Assembly: GCA_017428215.1 (NCBI GenBank)
Contig: JAFRRH010000008.1
Location: 19,972-83,971, forward strand
Direction of reading: 5' to 3'
DNA length: 64,000 bases
Source: Selenomonadaceae bacterium
GTDB lineage: Bacteria; Bacillota; Negativicutes; Selenomonadales; Selenomonadaceae
Below the pieces are notes generated by a model. The model was not told the origin of the DNA, made no database searches, and saw only the letters and a program-made list of their open reading frames with translations. Position 1 is the first letter of the stretch; every line of letters starts with the position of its first letter. The translations under genes were made by a program, and so were the position numbers. Positions 25,743 through 36,292 of this stretch are shown here, one piece after another.

Positions 25743-26416
25743 AAAAAATTTTTAAAAATGATTGGCAGGAGCTTTTAGCGGAGGAGTTACAGGAGCAATA
25801 TTATCAGGAGTTGAGGAAATTTTTAATTGACGAGTACAGCACGAAAAAAATTTTCCCGAACATGTACGACATATTTAACGCACTGCATTTCACGAGCTAC
25901 GCCGATACTAAAGTTGTAATTTTGGGGCAAGACCCGTATCACGAGCCGGGACAAGCTCACGGATTGAGTTTTTCAGTTTTGCCGAACGTGCCGCCGCCTC
26001 CGTCGCTGATAAATATCTTTAAAGAGCTTCGCGACGACCTCGATTGCTTTATTCCGAATAATGGTTGCCTTAAACCTTGGGCGGAGCAGGGAGTTTTGCT
26101 TTTAAACACGGTTTTAACAGTCAGAGCACACGCGGCGAATTCACATCGCGGACGCGGCTGGGAAATTTTCACCGATAAAATTATTCGTCTGCTGAATGAA
26201 CACGAACGACCGCTTGCGTTTATCTTGTGGGGACGACCTGCGCGGAGCAAAAAAAATATGATAACGAACTCGCGCCATTTTATCGTTGAATCGGCGCATC
26301 CAAGTCCGTTATCGGCGAGCGGCGGATTTTTCGGTAGCCGTCCGTTCTCGCGCGTTAATAAATTTCTCGAATCAATCGGCGAAACTCCTATCGATTGGCA
26401 AATTCCTAACCTTTAG
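25739..26416 (+). CDS. ung: Uracil-DNA glycosylase
   Basis: 225 residues of family 1. It removes uracil from DNA. The water-activating loop [17 protein letters not shown] and the leucine-loop motif [18 protein letters not shown] are intact. It overlaps the folK-DHFR gene by 4 bases. Placement after folate genes makes sense because thymidylate shortage raises uracil in DNA; that link is an inference. Confidence 0.96.
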   Translation: MKKIFKNDWQELLAEELQEQYYQELRKFLIDEYSTKKIFPNMYDIFNALHFTSYADTKVVILGQDPYHEPGQAHGLSFSVLPNVPPPPSLINIFKELRDDLDCFIPNNGCLKPWAEQGVLLLNTVLTVRAHAANSHRGRGWEIFTDKIIRLLNEHERPLAFILWGRPARSKKNMITNSRHFIVESAHPSPLSASGGFFGSRPFSRVNKFLESIGETPIDWQIPNL

Positions 26417-26431
26417 AAAGGAGCCTGTTAA

Positions 26432-26803
26432 ATGACTAAGAAAACAATTTCCCGAATTCTTCTGGCAATTTTAATTATCTCGAACGTCTATTTGATTTGG
26501 CGAGTTAACTCCAACACGATGTCGATTGCCGCTTATGACGCCGGAATTAATCAGCGGACGGGCGTCGGTAAACTCGAAAGTTTTTGGACAAAATATATCG
26601 GCGGCTCCAAAGGTTTTGGAAGCTACGAGGACAGGTCACGAGCCGAAGCCGACAGTCAAACTGCAACTAATGTGCTTATCGTTTTAGATATTGTTATTAT
26701 CGGCGCGATTTACTTTTTGAATAGAAAACCTAAGCCAAAACCCGCGCCCGTCGAAGATGATTCTTGGAATAAACTTTCGCGCAGAGGTCGTCGGCGCAGA
26801 TAA
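26432..26803 (+). CDS. Small membrane protein of unknown function
   Basis: 123 residues with a first helix (ISRILLAILIISNVYLIW), a loop of about 60 residues outside or inside, a second helix (NVLIVLDIVIIGAIYFL) and a basic C-terminus ending in RRGRRRR. No family is recognised. AAAGGAG precedes the ATG and it starts 15 bases after ung, so it may be the last gene of the folate operon. Confidence 0.65.
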   Translation: MTKKTISRILLAILIISNVYLIWRVNSNTMSIAAYDAGINQRTGVGKLESFWTKYIGGSKGFGSYEDRSRAEADSQTATNVLIVLDIVIIGAIYFLNRKPKPKPAPVEDDSWNKLSRRGRRRR

Positions 26804-26804
26804 A

Positions 26805-27386
26805 TTATTCAAAATCGTGGCAGTAACGTCGTATCTCGTCAAGTTTTTTGTAAAGATTATCGCCAGGACAACTCGTATCGTTTAAATTCCTGTGTCCGAC
26901 GATAACGCCCTTACCCATAGGATTAAGCTTGTACTTTTGACAGAGCCACGCCGTTAAAAGTTTCAACGAATCCATTTGCTTATGATTGGGCTTGGCGACA
27001 TTAAAATTACCTGCGACGCAAATCCCGACAGAATTTTTATTATGCTGATAAGCATGCGCCCCGACCGCTAAAGGTTTACGTCCCTGCTCAATCGTGCCGT
27101 CCTTGCGAATCACGTAATGATAGCCGATTCCCGCCCAACCATTTGTCTCTTGATGAAATTTATGGATTTCCTCAGCGGAAGAATCTTTATCGCCGTCGGG
27201 AAAGCCCGCGTGATGAATTACAATCATTTCCGTCGTCGGACGCTCTTCGTACTCGGTGAAGTTCAAAAATAATTTTCTAATCGGCGGCTCCCATGTCTCC
27301 AAAATATAAGCTACCGCCTTGTCGTCACCAAAAATAATTCCCGCCGCCGCCAATGACAACATTCTTAAAAATTTTCTTCTGTCCAT
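26805..27386 (-). CDS. N-acetylmuramoyl-L-alanine amidase with Tat-type signal
   Basis: 193 residues. The N-terminus MDRRKFLRMLSLAAAG is a twin-arginine-type signal. The rest is an amidase_2/PGRP domain that cuts the bond between muramic acid and the stem peptide: zinc ligands are in VIHHAG, the middle histidine in GAHAYQHNKNSVGI, and GHRNLNDTSCPGD. It acts in the periplasm. It ends 1 base from the stop of the convergent gene at 26432. Confidence 0.9.
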   Translation of the reverse strand: MDRRKFLRMLSLAAAGIIFGDDKAVAYILETWEPPIRKLFLNFTEYEERPTTEMIVIHHAGFPDGDKDSSAEEIHKFHQETNGWAGIGYHYVIRKDGTIEQGRKPLAVGAHAYQHNKNSVGICVAGNFNVAKPNHKQMDSLKLLTAWLCQKYKLNPMGKGVIVGHRNLNDTSCPGDNLYKKLDEIRRYCHDFE

Positions 27387-27436
27387 GATTTTTCCCTCCG
27401 CTAAATTCAGCTCTGTAAAATCTTAGAAAAATTTTT

Positions 27437-27464
27437 TTGCATTTTCAAGCACAGCTGTTATAAT
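27437..27464 (+). promoter_or_regulatory. Promoter of the Hpt gene
   Basis: TTGCAT and TATAAT are 16 bases apart, about 35 bases before the ATG. Confidence 0.5.
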
Positions 27465-27498
27465 CATTTCCGTAAACAAGTAATTAGGAGGAAATTTT

Positions 27499-27837
27499 AT
27501 GCTGACTATCGCAAAGCTTCAAGAATACGGAGTAAACACTAAGGAAGGACTTGCCCGTTGCATGAACATGGAAAAATTTTATTTTCGTATGTTGGGCATG
27601 GGGCTTAAGAATGATTCCTTCGATAAACTCGAAAAGTCGCTCGCAGAAGGTAATTTGGAAGACGCTTTTGAACAAGCGCACGCTCTTAAAGGTGTAGTCG
27701 GTAACCTCGCTATCACTCCGATTTTCCAGCCTCTTAGCAACCTCACCGAATCCCTCCGCGCTAAAGAGAATTTGGATTACGTCTCTCTTTACAAACCGAT
27801 AAAAGAATTGCGCGATAAACTGGTTGCCGAACTCTAA
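27499..27837 (+). CDS. Stand-alone Hpt phosphotransfer protein
   Basis: 112 residues forming a four-helix Hpt domain. The phospho-accepting histidine is H61 in AHALKGVVGNL. Such proteins shuttle phosphate between receiver domains in multistep phosphorelays. No kinase or receiver gene is nearby, so its partners are elsewhere. A site AGGAGG precedes the ATG and the gene is transcribed alone. Confidence 0.88.
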   Translation: MLTIAKLQEYGVNTKEGLARCMNMEKFYFRMLGMGLKNDSFDKLEKSLAEGNLEDAFEQAHALKGVVGNLAITPIFQPLSNLTESLRAKENLDYVSLYKPIKELRDKLVAEL

Positions 27838-27875
27838 AAATATATTCTGCTGAATCAATCTACATTAATAAACTT

Positions 27876-27911
27876 TATCCGCCCGCTAAGAAAGGAGCGG
27901 ATTCTTTATTT
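27876..27911 (+). terminator. Terminator after the Hpt gene
   Basis: ATCCGC pairs with GCGGAT around a 15-base loop, followed by TCTTTATTTT. Confidence 0.55.
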
Positions 27912-27928
27912 TACGAAACACAAAAACT

Positions 27929-29050
27929 TTACACTAAAAATTTTGCGTAGTCTACGAATTCGCAATTAAGAGCCTCTGCAACAGCTTTGTTGGTAAGGTT
28001 GCCGTCAATCGTGTTGAGACCTTTAGCAAGTCCTGCGTCCTCTTGGCAAGCCGCTATCCAACCTTTGCTCTCGATTTTCAAAGCATACGGCAAAGTTGCA
28101 TTCGTTAGGGCAAGCGTTGAAGTTCTGGAGACTGCGCCAGGAATATTTGCAACGGAATAATGAATTACGCCGTGTTTAACAAAAGTTGGATCGCTGTGCG
28201 TGGTGACGTGGTCGCAAGTGGCAATCGAGCCACCCTGATCAATCGCAACGTCAACGATAACGGAGCCTTTCTTCATGCTTTTAACCATTTCTTCCGTAAC
28301 AAGTTGAGGAGTTTTCGCGCCAGGTACCAAAACCGCGCCAATTAATAAATCTGCTTGCTTAACCCATTGCGCGATATTGTAAGCGTTGCTCATGACGGTG
28401 CAGACTTTGCCGCCGAAAATGTCATCAAGATAGCGGAGACGTTCAATAGACAAATCAATAATCGTGACACGTGCACGCATTCCGAGAGCAATTTTCGCCG
28501 CATTAGTTCCGACGACACCGCCGCCGATTATGACGACTTGACCGGAGGCAACACCACTTACACCGCCGAGCAAAACGCCACGTCCGCCATACTGACTTTC
28601 GAGGAATTGCGCACCGAGCTGAATTGACATGCGCCCGGCAATTTCACTCATCGGGGCGAGCAAAGGCAAGCTCCTGCCGTCACGACCAACAACCGTCTCA
28701 TAAGCAATGCCCGTAACTTTTTTATCGAGTAAAGCTTTCGTAAGTGTGGGTTCGGGCGCGAGGTGCAAATACGTAAAGAGAATTTGTCCAGCGTGGAAAA
28801 GTTCGTATTCAGGCTCAAGCGGCTCTTTAACTTTGATAATCATTTCCGCATCGTCGAAGATTTTTTTCTTGTCAGCGATGATTTCCGCACCAACTGCTTT
28901 ATAATCTCCGTCCTCGAAACCGGAGCCAATGCCCGCGCCCTGTTCAATTAAAACTTTGTTCCCAGCTTTAACGAGTGCGTCCGCTCCTGCCGGCGTCAAG
29001 CCCACGCGGTTTTCGTTGTTCTTAATTTCCTTAGATACGCCAATAATCAT
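27929..29050 (-). CDS. ald: Alanine dehydrogenase
   Basis: 373 residues. It interconverts alanine with pyruvate and ammonia using NAD. The N-terminal [17 protein letters not shown] holds substrate residues and [19 protein letters not shown] is the dinucleotide fold. GTAGGAGG supports the ATG at 29050 over a reading 44 residues longer. Confidence 0.96.
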   Translation of the reverse strand: MIIGVSKEIKNNENRVGLTPAGADALVKAGNKVLIEQGAGIGSGFEDGDYKAVGAEIIADKKKIFDDAEMIIKVKEPLEPEYELFHAGQILFTYLHLAPEPTLTKALLDKKVTGIAYETVVGRDGRSLPLLAPMSEIAGRMSIQLGAQFLESQYGGRGVLLGGVSGVASGQVVIIGGGVVGTNAAKIALGMRARVTIIDLSIERLRYLDDIFGGKVCTVMSNAYNIAQWVKQADLLIGAVLVPGAKTPQLVTEEMVKSMKKGSVIVDVAIDQGGSIATCDHVTTHSDPTFVKHGVIHYSVANIPGAVSRTSTLALTNATLPYALKIESKGWIAACQEDAGLAKGLNTIDGNLTNKAVAEALNCEFVDYAKFLV

Positions 29051-29084
29051 AGCGTCATACCTCCTACAAAAATTTTTTTCATAC

Positions 29085-29112
29085 ATGATACACCCGCTTA
29101 AAAGATTGTCAA
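29085..29112 (-). promoter_or_regulatory. Promoter of ald
   Basis: On the minus strand TTGACA and TATCAT are 16 bases apart, about 35 bases before the start. Confidence 0.6.
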
Positions 29113-29121
29113 CGCCAAAGT

Positions 29122-29148
29122 AAAAAAATCCCGCCACGTTGACGGGAT
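29122..29148 (-). terminator. Terminator of the second RTX-like gene
   Basis: On the minus strand ATCCCGTCAACGTGGCGGGAT forms a stem-loop (ATCCCG/CGGGAT) with a T7 tail, the same stem type as at 23523 and 62716. Confidence 0.7.
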
Positions 29149-29171
29149 AAAATATTTTTTTCCGATTGATT

Positions 29172-31367
29172 TTATTTAACAAGTTTGGAGTTGCTAATTT
29201 GATAGGTTGTACCGTTAATATTAAATTTGCCGCTGGAGCTGACGTTATCTAAGATAACTGTTCCGCCGCCTGAAATCGTCAGTGTGAGTTTGTTGTCGTT
29301 GAAGTTTGAATCGGTGAACGAGCCGCCCTCTTTGCCGTCCGACTTAAGAATTTGCAACATATCGCAATAAGAATCGCTGTAATAGTAGTAGTCAGTAATG
29401 GTATCGGTGCCTTCGTTCGGCTTGTAGATAAAGACATCGTAACCGCTACCGCCTGTCAAAGTATCATCGCCTGCGCCGCCCCAAAGTGTATCGTTGTCGT
29501 AACCGCCATAGAGCGAATCGTTTCCTGCGCCGCCAACCAGTGAATCCGCGCCGCTGTAGCCAGAGATTGTGTCGTTGCCTTTGCCGCCCAAAACTGTTAT
29601 GTTGTCACTGCGAGAGATATTGCTGTAAATCTGGACGCCAGCTGTAGTTTTCGAGGCATCAACATATGTCGTATAGGCTCCCATGTTAAAGGATGTAGCG
29701 CTTGCTTTGAGCGTGACAGACGGGACTGTAACGCTACCGTCGCTCATGTAAATATTTTCAGCGAGGAGTTTGTCTTTTGAATTGAGGACAGTAATTTTTT
29801 TATTGACGGCGTCCTTTAAGGTGAGCGTGCCCGTGCCGATTTTTAAGATAACATCGTTTTCGCTGACGGTTGCCGAGAATTTTGTTGTGCCGATAATTTT
29901 TATTGAGTCATCAACGCCGAAGCCCTCGACAATATCGTTGCCGTCGCCCGTCTTGTAAACGACCAAATTATCATCTGAATAACTACTCAAAGAAATGGAA
30001 TCGTTGCCCGCGCCGCCATAAATCGAAACGTTGTCGTTGTCGTTATAAATCGTGTCGGAACCCGCACCGCCTGCGATTGAAATATTTTCGCCGTAATTTC
30101 TAATTGAATCGTTGCCGTCGCCGCCGTCGATTGAAACATTTGTGCCTCTGTTGGAAACAGTATCGTTGCCTGCGCCCGCGTTGACGGTGACATTTTCCGA
30201 ATAGGTGTAGTCGTATTTTTTCGTTTCAGCGTTCCATTTTTTGTCCGAATCAATATAAATGTAGTCTTTACCCGTGCCGGCGTCTATAGAAACGTTATTG
30301 GCGTAATTACGAATTAGGTCGTTGCCCGCGTCGCCTATGACTGTAGCGTTGTCCACATAGTTATTTAAAGTGTCTTTGACTCGCGTGCCGATTACCCTTG
30401 CTTTAACTTGGAAGGAAAGTGCCTTGCCTTTGGCGTCAACGATATTCAGCTTTTCGAGATGTTTATAGCTACTACCAGTGTAATATCCCAACTCTTCATC
30501 GTAGTAGAGACTGCTCGACATATACAACTTTATGGTATTTCTCCCGACAGTCACGAAATAATTTTCCCCGTCGGACGTAACAACGGAATTGAATTTTCCC
30601 GACGTAATCTGGAGCGTGCTTGTCGAATTGAAGCCTTCGATTGTGTCGTTGCCGCCGCTGTACTTGAACAAAATATTTTTTCTATTGCCGCTATCAATAT
30701 AGTCGTTGCCGGCTCCCGCCTTGATTATAGCATTGTCGCCTCGTTCGAGACGAATAGAATTATTGCCGTCGCCCGCGTCGATTGTAACATTGTCGCCTTG
30801 TTCGACATGGATTGAATCGTTACCGGAGCCGCCGCTGATAGAAACTTTCGAGCCGTAATTCCAAATGTAGTCGTCGCCTTTGCCGCCAGAGATTTTCGCG
30901 CTGTCAAGGTAATTTGTAAAATAATCCGCGTATTTTGTACCAGAGATTTTTTTGTTGACTTTGTAATTAATCGCCTTATTATTGGCGTCAACGATTTTAA
31001 GTTCGTCAACTTTCGCGCCGCCCGCCAATGTGATAACGTTTTTGCCGACGGTAAGGAAGTAGGAGTAACCGTCCGTAGTCAGGACAGTGTTAAGTTTGCC
31101 CGACGCGATTTTGAGCGTGCTCGTCTCGTTGAAGCCCTCAATGTGGTCGTTGCCGCCGTCATACCTGAAGACAACATTCACGCCCTCATTGTAAACGGAA
31201 TCGCTACCCGCGCCGCCCGTAATAGTCACCTTGTCGCCGTAGTTTTCGATTGAGTCATTGCCTGCGCCCGCGTTGATTGTCAGCTTGTCACCGTAGTTGT
31301 AAATTGTGTCCGCATTCGACGTGCCCTTGACAGCTACGCCGTCCGTAACGTTTTCTTTAATCGCCAT
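29172..31367 (-). CDS. RTX-like calcium-binding repeat protein
   Basis: 731 residues. It opens with [18 protein letters not shown] and runs through many variant repeats ([17 protein letters not shown]), broken by four modules of the type [20 protein letters not shown]. Classical repeats ([20 protein letters not shown]) come only near residue 630. The tail [18 protein letters not shown] with [12 protein letters not shown] matches the ends of the other two RTX-like proteins. There is no signal peptide. Unlike them it has no Uma2 neighbour and lacks the shared leader. AAGGAGG precedes the ATG. Confidence 0.87.
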   Translation of the reverse strand: MAIKENVTDGVAVKGTSNADTIYNYGDKLTINAGAGNDSIENYGDKVTITGGAGSDSVYNEGVNVVFRYDGGNDHIEGFNETSTLKIASGKLNTVLTTDGYSYFLTVGKNVITLAGGAKVDELKIVDANNKAINYKVNKKISGTKYADYFTNYLDSAKISGGKGDDYIWNYGSKVSISGGSGNDSIHVEQGDNVTIDAGDGNNSIRLERGDNAIIKAGAGNDYIDSGNRKNILFKYSGGNDTIEGFNSTSTLQITSGKFNSVVTSDGENYFVTVGRNTIKLYMSSSLYYDEELGYYTGSSYKHLEKLNIVDAKGKALSFQVKARVIGTRVKDTLNNYVDNATVIGDAGNDLIRNYANNVSIDAGTGKDYIYIDSDKKWNAETKKYDYTYSENVTVNAGAGNDTVSNRGTNVSIDGGDGNDSIRNYGENISIAGGAGSDTIYNDNDNVSIYGGAGNDSISLSSYSDDNLVVYKTGDGNDIVEGFGVDDSIKIIGTTKFSATVSENDVILKIGTGTLTLKDAVNKKITVLNSKDKLLAENIYMSDGSVTVPSVTLKASATSFNMGAYTTYVDASKTTAGVQIYSNISRSDNITVLGGKGNDTISGYSGADSLVGGAGNDSLYGGYDNDTLWGGAGDDTLTGGSGYDVFIYKPNEGTDTITDYYYYSDSYCDMLQILKSDGKEGGSFTDSNFNDNKLTLTISGGGTVILDNVSSSGKFNINGTTYQISNSKLVK

Positions 31368-31407
31368 AAAAATTCCTCCTTAACTTTTTATGGCATTATT
31401 ATAATTG

Positions 31408-31419
31408 TTTTTTTTTTTT
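31408..31419. repeat. A/T homopolymer of 12 upstream of the second RTX-like gene
   Basis: Twelve T (twelve A in the direction of the RTX-like gene) lie between TTGAAA and TATAAT on the minus strand, 50 bases before the gene. The spacer is 13 bases to TATAAT or 16 to an overlapping AATAAT. Confidence 0.6.
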
Positions 31420-31439
31420 CAATTCCTAGCTCCAAAATT

Positions 31440-32267
31440 TTATTTCAACGCGATGAATGCGGCAATTCGTCCTGTACGGTCAAATCCTTTTTTCTGCGCG
31501 GCACGATAGGAAAAATACCAACTACTTCCGCAACAAGTACACTCGCCAGCCACGTCGATATTTTCTTTAGAAACGCCGATTTCTAAAAGCTGAATCACAT
31601 TTGCCCGCCATAAATCTAAAAAAATTTTCCCGTCGCGTTCGATTAAAAGTTCACGGTAATTGTTAGGGAATGCCGCCTTGCATTTATCAACAACCACGCC
31701 GCCGATTTCATAACAACAAGCTCCGATTGACGGCGCAATTCCAATCAAACAATCTTCAGCTCGCGTCCCGAATTCGTCGCCCATTTTGAGCAAAGTTTTA
31801 GCGGCGATTTTTTTAAGTGTACCTTTCCAGCCGCCGTGCGCCAGTCCAATCGCTTGATTCTCCACGTCAACAAAAAAAATCGGCACGCAATCAGCAAAAC
31901 ACAGCATAAGCGGCAAAGCGGGTGTGTTCGTGATGAGCGCGTCGGTTTCGGGTATCGAGTCGGCATAATTAGTACAGCCACAACCGCGATAATTATCATC
32001 AACGCGGAAAATTTTATCGCCGTGAACTTGATTAGGCGTAACAATGTCCGCAACGTCAAATCCGAGCGATTGAACAAATTTTTTCCGATTGGCAAGAACG
32101 TCTGCAGGTTCGTCTCCGACGTGGAGCGCAAGATTTAAGCTGTCGAACGGAGACTTACTAAAACCGCCAATTCGCGTTGATACCGCATGTGTAATTAAAT
32201 CTTCAGGGAACGTCGAAAACTTCCCGTGCCAAAGATTATTTTCCGTCCGTTTTAAAAAGTAGCTCAT
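31440..32267 (-). CDS. pgeF: Laccase-domain purine nucleoside phosphorylase / peptidoglycan editing factor
   Basis: 275 residues of the YfiH/LACC1 family. Metal ligands are in NQVHGDKI, CFADCVPIFF and LAHGGWKGT. Members phosphorolyse or deaminate purine nucleosides, and in E. coli the protein clears wrongly built UDP-MurNAc-serine. It is followed upstream by mutL at 20 bases on the same strand and likely shares its transcript. Confidence 0.9.
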   Translation of the reverse strand: MSYFLKRTENNLWHGKFSTFPEDLITHAVSTRIGGFSKSPFDSLNLALHVGDEPADVLANRKKFVQSLGFDVADIVTPNQVHGDKIFRVDDNYRGCGCTNYADSIPETDALITNTPALPLMLCFADCVPIFFVDVENQAIGLAHGGWKGTLKKIAAKTLLKMGDEFGTRAEDCLIGIAPSIGACCYEIGGVVVDKCKAAFPNNYRELLIERDGKIFLDLWRANVIQLLEIGVSKENIDVAGECTCCGSSWYFSYRAAQKKGFDRTGRIAAFIALK

Positions 32268-32287
32268 GATATTTCTCCTTAAAAAAT

Positions 32288-34105
32288 TTATGTTCGCTTA
32301 AACATTTTGGCGAGGTCGTCGCTTGAAAATTTTATAATAGTTGGGCGTCCGTGCGGGCAAGTATGCGGGTGCGCCGTTTTAGACAAATCGTTTAACAAAA
32401 TTTCCATTTGCCGCAAGTTGAGTTCTTGCCCAGCTTTTATTGCCGCCTTGCAAGCTGTCGTTGCTAAAACTGATTGCCGAATTTTTTTGGCAATATCGCC
32501 CGCCTCGTTCACGCCGTCGAAAATTTCTTTGATTATTCCGCGCAAAAGATTTTCTGCGTCGGTATCAGCGGCGTCAAGTGGAACTTCGGTTATTCGGAAT
32601 TCGTTTTCGCCGCTCGGCTCCAATGTAAAGCCCAACTTGGAAAATACGCTAAGATTTTTTTCAATCAGCTCTGCTTCCCGCAAATCAAATTTCAGCACGC
32701 GATGAATCAACAAGCCCTGCGCGGGGATTTTTTCTGCATAGGCGTTTAGCTTGTCGAATAAAATTCTCTCGTGCGCCGCGTGTTGGTCAACGATATATAA
32801 ATCCGTTCCGCCCTGCGCCACTATATAACACCGCGCCACTTGTCCAATCGGCTCAAGTTCAAGCGCGGATTTTTTTTCGGGCGACTGGGTTTTTTCAACA
32901 GAAATTTTTTCGGGCTTAGTTTTTTCTTCGGGCGGTTGAATTGTTTTAGTGGCTGGTAAATTTTTTTCAAAGTCGAATTCGTCTTTAGATTTTTTCTTGC
33001 GCTCGGAAGTTTTTTTAGGCGGCGGCTCTTGGAACTCCTCATTTAAATTCAACTGTTCAAAGTGCGGCGTTTCGGGCGCGGCGGCTACCTCCATTAAATC
33101 GTGATTAACCGCCTCAACTTTGCCCTCGACGGCCTCGCGCACCGCATGATAGACCGCTTTAAAAATTCTTCCCTCGTCCTCGAACTTAAGCTCAATTTTT
33201 TGCGGGTGAACATTTACGTCGATTGAACTTTGCGGCACGTTGATTAGCACCACAGCCAACGGAAATCCGGTTTTCGGAATCAACGACTTATAAGCCTCGT
33301 CAACCGCCTTTGCAATCGTCCGGCTTTCCACGACGCGACCATTGATTATAAACGTCTGCCACGAGCGATAACTTTTTAAAATATTCGGCTTAGTAACGTA
33401 GCCGCGCAACTTTAAATCGCCGTCGTCAAGCTTCAACGTCAAAAGCGAGTCAGTTAGCTCCGTGCCGTAAATCGCGCTTAATGCGTCAAGAATTTTTCCA
33501 TTGCCGGGCGTGGCTAGCGCAACTCGATTGCCGTTTATAAATCTGAACGCGATATTTGGACGGCTCAACGCAAGCTTAACTATGAAGTCGTGAATTTTGT
33601 TTGCTTCCGTCGGCGTCGCCTTTAAAAATTTCAGCCGCGCAGGCGTATTAAAAAATAATTCTTCAACCAAAATCGTCGTGCCGGCTTTGCAACCAACTTC
33701 GCACGTATCTTGAAGTTTACCGCCGTCGATTTTTATTTTAGTGCCAAGTTCATCATCTGCGCGGCGCGTCTGCAATGTAAACTTCGACACGGCGGCTATC
33801 GTCGGCAATGCCTCGCCTCTAAAACCAAGCGTCGTAATTCGTTGCAAGTCATCTGCTGTAGAAAGTTTGCTTGTCGCGTGCCGTCGAACGGAAAGGGCGG
33901 CGTCTTCGCGATTCATGCCCGCGCCGTCGTCCGTCACTCGAATTAATGCTTTGCCGCCGTTTTGAATTTCAATTTCTATGCGTTTTGCGCCCGCGTCTAT
34001 CGAATTTTCCACAAGCTCCTTGACGACAGAGGCAGGGCGTTCGACGACTTCGCCAGCCGCAATTTTATTTATCGTGCTCGTGTCTAAAAGTTTAACATTT
34101 GCCAT
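32288..34105 (-). CDS. mutL: DNA mismatch repair protein MutL (endonuclease type)
   Basis: 605 residues. The GHKL ATPase part has KELVENSIDAGA, DDGAGM and TLGFRGEAL. A charged K/E/P-rich linker (about 340-410) separates it from the C-terminal dimer domain. This holds DQHAAHERILFDKL, where D replaces the second E of the usual metal motif, together with ACKAAIKAGQ and CPHGRPTI, so it is the nicking type found in organisms without MutH. mutS lies 7.7 kb upstream, not adjacent. Confidence 0.95.
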   Translation of the reverse strand: MANVKLLDTSTINKIAAGEVVERPASVVKELVENSIDAGAKRIEIEIQNGGKALIRVTDDGAGMNREDAALSVRRHATSKLSTADDLQRITTLGFRGEALPTIAAVSKFTLQTRRADDELGTKIKIDGGKLQDTCEVGCKAGTTILVEELFFNTPARLKFLKATPTEANKIHDFIVKLALSRPNIAFRFINGNRVALATPGNGKILDALSAIYGTELTDSLLTLKLDDGDLKLRGYVTKPNILKSYRSWQTFIINGRVVESRTIAKAVDEAYKSLIPKTGFPLAVVLINVPQSSIDVNVHPQKIELKFEDEGRIFKAVYHAVREAVEGKVEAVNHDLMEVAAAPETPHFEQLNLNEEFQEPPPKKTSERKKKSKDEFDFEKNLPATKTIQPPEEKTKPEKISVEKTQSPEKKSALELEPIGQVARCYIVAQGGTDLYIVDQHAAHERILFDKLNAYAEKIPAQGLLIHRVLKFDLREAELIEKNLSVFSKLGFTLEPSGENEFRITEVPLDAADTDAENLLRGIIKEIFDGVNEAGDIAKKIRQSVLATTACKAAIKAGQELNLRQMEILLNDLSKTAHPHTCPHGRPTIIKFSSDDLAKMFKRT

Positions 34106-34179
34106 TTACACCCCTCCCAAAAAAAATTAGCGATTGTCACGTTGATTCAAAAACAATTCCTCGTGCTTGCCTCCTGTTT

Positions 34180-34806
34180 TTAAAGTCCGCGTCTCCGCCG
34201 AATCAAATCTTCACTGCGATAAGCAAAATAATTTTCGTAAAAATAACTCGTGTCCAAACCTTTCATAAAAATTTCGCGGTCGTCGATTTTATCCGTCAAA
34301 GCGGCGGCAAGAAGTTTTTTTATCTCTGAATCATTAATCGGACTGCGCTCCATTGCTTGCAGATAATTGTTCTTGTCGATTTTGCTCCAATCAATCACGC
34401 GGCTCAATTCGCGCTTAAAAATATCGTCAAGCCAAAGCCGCATACTTCGCCCGTTGCCTTCGCGAAAAGGATGCGCCACGTTCATTTCAACATATTTTTC
34501 GACAATCTCATTAAAATTTTTCTGCGGCATTTTCTCCACGCTTGAAACCGCCTCGCGAAGATAAAGTGCCGACGCAAAGCGGAAATTGCCCTTGCTTATG
34601 TTTTCAGCGCGAATTTTCCCTGCGAAATAATAAATATCCTCGAACAATTTTTTATGGATATAAGCCAAAGCCGCGAACGTGCCCGCTTGAAAATTTTTCA
34701 GCTCGTTGCTTTGCCAAAGTTCAATCGCCTTTTGCTTGCTGATTTTTTCTTCTGCACGTGCCAGCTCAACAGAGCTTTCGAGGTTGAATTTATTTTTTAA
34801 CGTCAA
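34180..34806 (-). CDS. Fic-family protein (putative AMP transferase)
   Basis: 208 residues. The catalytic motif HPFREGNGRSMRLW is complete, and the flap region NISKGNFRFASALYL precedes it. Fic proteins usually transfer AMP from ATP to a target protein and often act as toxins. A separate inhibitory helix gene is not seen; the small protein at 36011 is not of that type. It starts 16 bases after the DUF262-HNH gene and is the last gene of the defence-like run. Confidence 0.92.
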   Translation of the reverse strand: MTLKNKFNLESSVELARAEEKISKQKAIELWQSNELKNFQAGTFAALAYIHKKLFEDIYYFAGKIRAENISKGNFRFASALYLREAVSSVEKMPQKNFNEIVEKYVEMNVAHPFREGNGRSMRLWLDDIFKRELSRVIDWSKIDKNNYLQAMERSPINDSEIKKLLAAALTDKIDDREIFMKGLDTSYFYENYFAYRSEDLIRRRRGL

Positions 34807-34822
34807 TGTTCTGCCTCCGCTT

Positions 34823-36007
34823 TTATGCGTTGCCTTTGGCGCGATTATGCATTTTGCAAAGCATTTGGCAGTTGTTTATATTGGATTCGCCGCCTTTACT
34901 CCATGCCGTCACGTGGTCGGCTTCCATTTCTTTATAATCCCAAATCTTTTTAGCTCTGGAGCCTTTGCCCTCCGCGCACAATGGACAATTCGATACGCCT
35001 TTTGCCTGCGCGGCTTTAGTTTGCTGATTGTAAGCCCGTTTCTTTACCGCGTCTTTAAAATATCGCACGTGCAAAAGATTAGTAAGTTTGCGCCCGCTCA
35101 ACAAATATTCGTAAATGCCGCTCTTGCTCGTTATAACATCATCGTCCGCCGCATAAAGTTCCGCAACTTCGGCGGCAAGTTTTTCCGCGTCATAAGTTTT
35201 CGTGTGATAAGTTTCGTAAAGCCGCCCCCATTCAAGCCCGCACATTTCCTCGCGCTGATTAGGGAAAACTCCACGCGCCCAATTTATCACCGACTCAAAA
35301 TAATTTTCAAGCTCGGAAATGTCACTGCTCAAGCGGTGTCGGCTCATGTAATCTTCAACGGCTTTATCGTCCGAACTCTTAACCACCCACTCCAACGCCG
35401 TGCGCAAAAGTTCTTGCCGCTTTACGTTGCCCTTGAAAAAATTTTTCCACACGTACAGATTTGAATTCGTGCTGTTGCTGAAGACCGCCTTAGCCGCCGT
35501 CACGAACGCGCCAGAATATATCGCGTTGGCTATCTCCTGCTTTTTTAGTTCAAGCCCCGTGATATTTATCGTCTTATACCACGCTTTAATTTCCGATTCG
35601 GTGCCCTCGCATATGTAAATCGTCAGCGGCGTCGTTAAAAATTTTTCGCGTTCAGCGGCGGGCATTGACTTAAAATAATGCGGATTGCCCTGCACGCTAA
35701 CTGCAAAATAATTCTTTATGAACCGCCCTAAGCTCGTAATTCGCTGTTGCCCGTCCAAAACTTCAAATTTATTCTGCTCCGGCTCGTTGAAATACAATAG
35801 CCCTATCGGATAGCCGCGCAGTACAGAATCGATTACGGATTTTTCGCGCTTGCCGTCGTCTTCCGCGTAGAGATAATGCCGCTGATATTCCGGTTGAATT
35901 GTCAGCTTGCCGCCCCAGCCGTATAACCCCTTGCCCTCCGCCGCACTGAACTCAAAACCCGCGCAGATGTCTGCTATCGTTAAATCCGTCCGCAATGTCG
36001 TTTTCAT
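34823..36007 (-). CDS. DUF262 (GmrSD/ParB-like) nuclease with C-terminal HNH domain
   Basis: 394 residues. The N-terminal DUF262 domain has [10 protein letters not shown] and [13 protein letters not shown] (DGQQR at 85-89), the nucleotide-binding or hydrolysing motif of GmrS-like proteins. The C-terminus is a zinc-type HNH nuclease: CPLC at 341-344, then [12 protein letters not shown] and [11 protein letters not shown]. Proteins of this layout restrict foreign DNA. The start is 3 bases after the YgiT gene. Two adenine methylases lie just upstream in the same run, so modification-guided cleavage is plausible but inferred. Confidence 0.87.
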   Translation of the reverse strand: MKTTLRTDLTIADICAGFEFSAAEGKGLYGWGGKLTIQPEYQRHYLYAEDDGKREKSVIDSVLRGYPIGLLYFNEPEQNKFEVLDGQQRITSLGRFIKNYFAVSVQGNPHYFKSMPAAEREKFLTTPLTIYICEGTESEIKAWYKTINITGLELKKQEIANAIYSGAFVTAAKAVFSNSTNSNLYVWKNFFKGNVKRQELLRTALEWVVKSSDDKAVEDYMSRHRLSSDISELENYFESVINWARGVFPNQREEMCGLEWGRLYETYHTKTYDAEKLAAEVAELYAADDDVITSKSGIYEYLLSGRKLTNLLHVRYFKDAVKKRAYNQQTKAAQAKGVSNCPLCAEGKGSRAKKIWDYKEMEADHVTAWSKGGESNINNCQMLCKMHNRAKGNA

Positions 36008-36010
36008 TAC

Positions 36011-36241
36011 TTAAGCCGCCTTGTTGTAGTCGATAATCGATAATTCTTGAGCAAATTTTTTAGCTTCATTAACGATTTTTTCCAACTGTTCGGCTACATC
36101 GTCCGTAAAATATTTTTCACCGCACTGATTGCACTCCATGCACGGTACATTTCTCACGATAATCAAATGATCTTTGAAATCCACTACGTGCGTCGTCGTC
36201 GATTCGACATATTCTCCGCCTTTGCAATACATACACATCAT
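36011..36241 (-). CDS. YgiT-type zinc-finger protein (MqsA N-terminal type)
   Basis: 76 residues with CMYCKGGE and CMECNQCGEKYF, two CxxC pairs for one zinc, then a helix (EQLEKIVNEAKKFAQEL). YgiT-type fingers are usually antitoxins of MqsR- or DUF4258-type toxins. No such toxin is present; the DNA-binding C-terminal half of MqsA is also missing. GGAGGCAAAA precedes the ATG. It lies between the methylases and the DUF262 gene. Confidence 0.85.
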   Translation of the reverse strand: MMCMYCKGGEYVESTTTHVVDFKDHLIIVRNVPCMECNQCGEKYFTDDVAEQLEKIVNEAKKFAQELSIIDYNKAA

Positions 36242-36292
36242 TTTTGCCTCCTTATTTTATATTGGCGTAAATTGTTTATCTCAATCATAATC

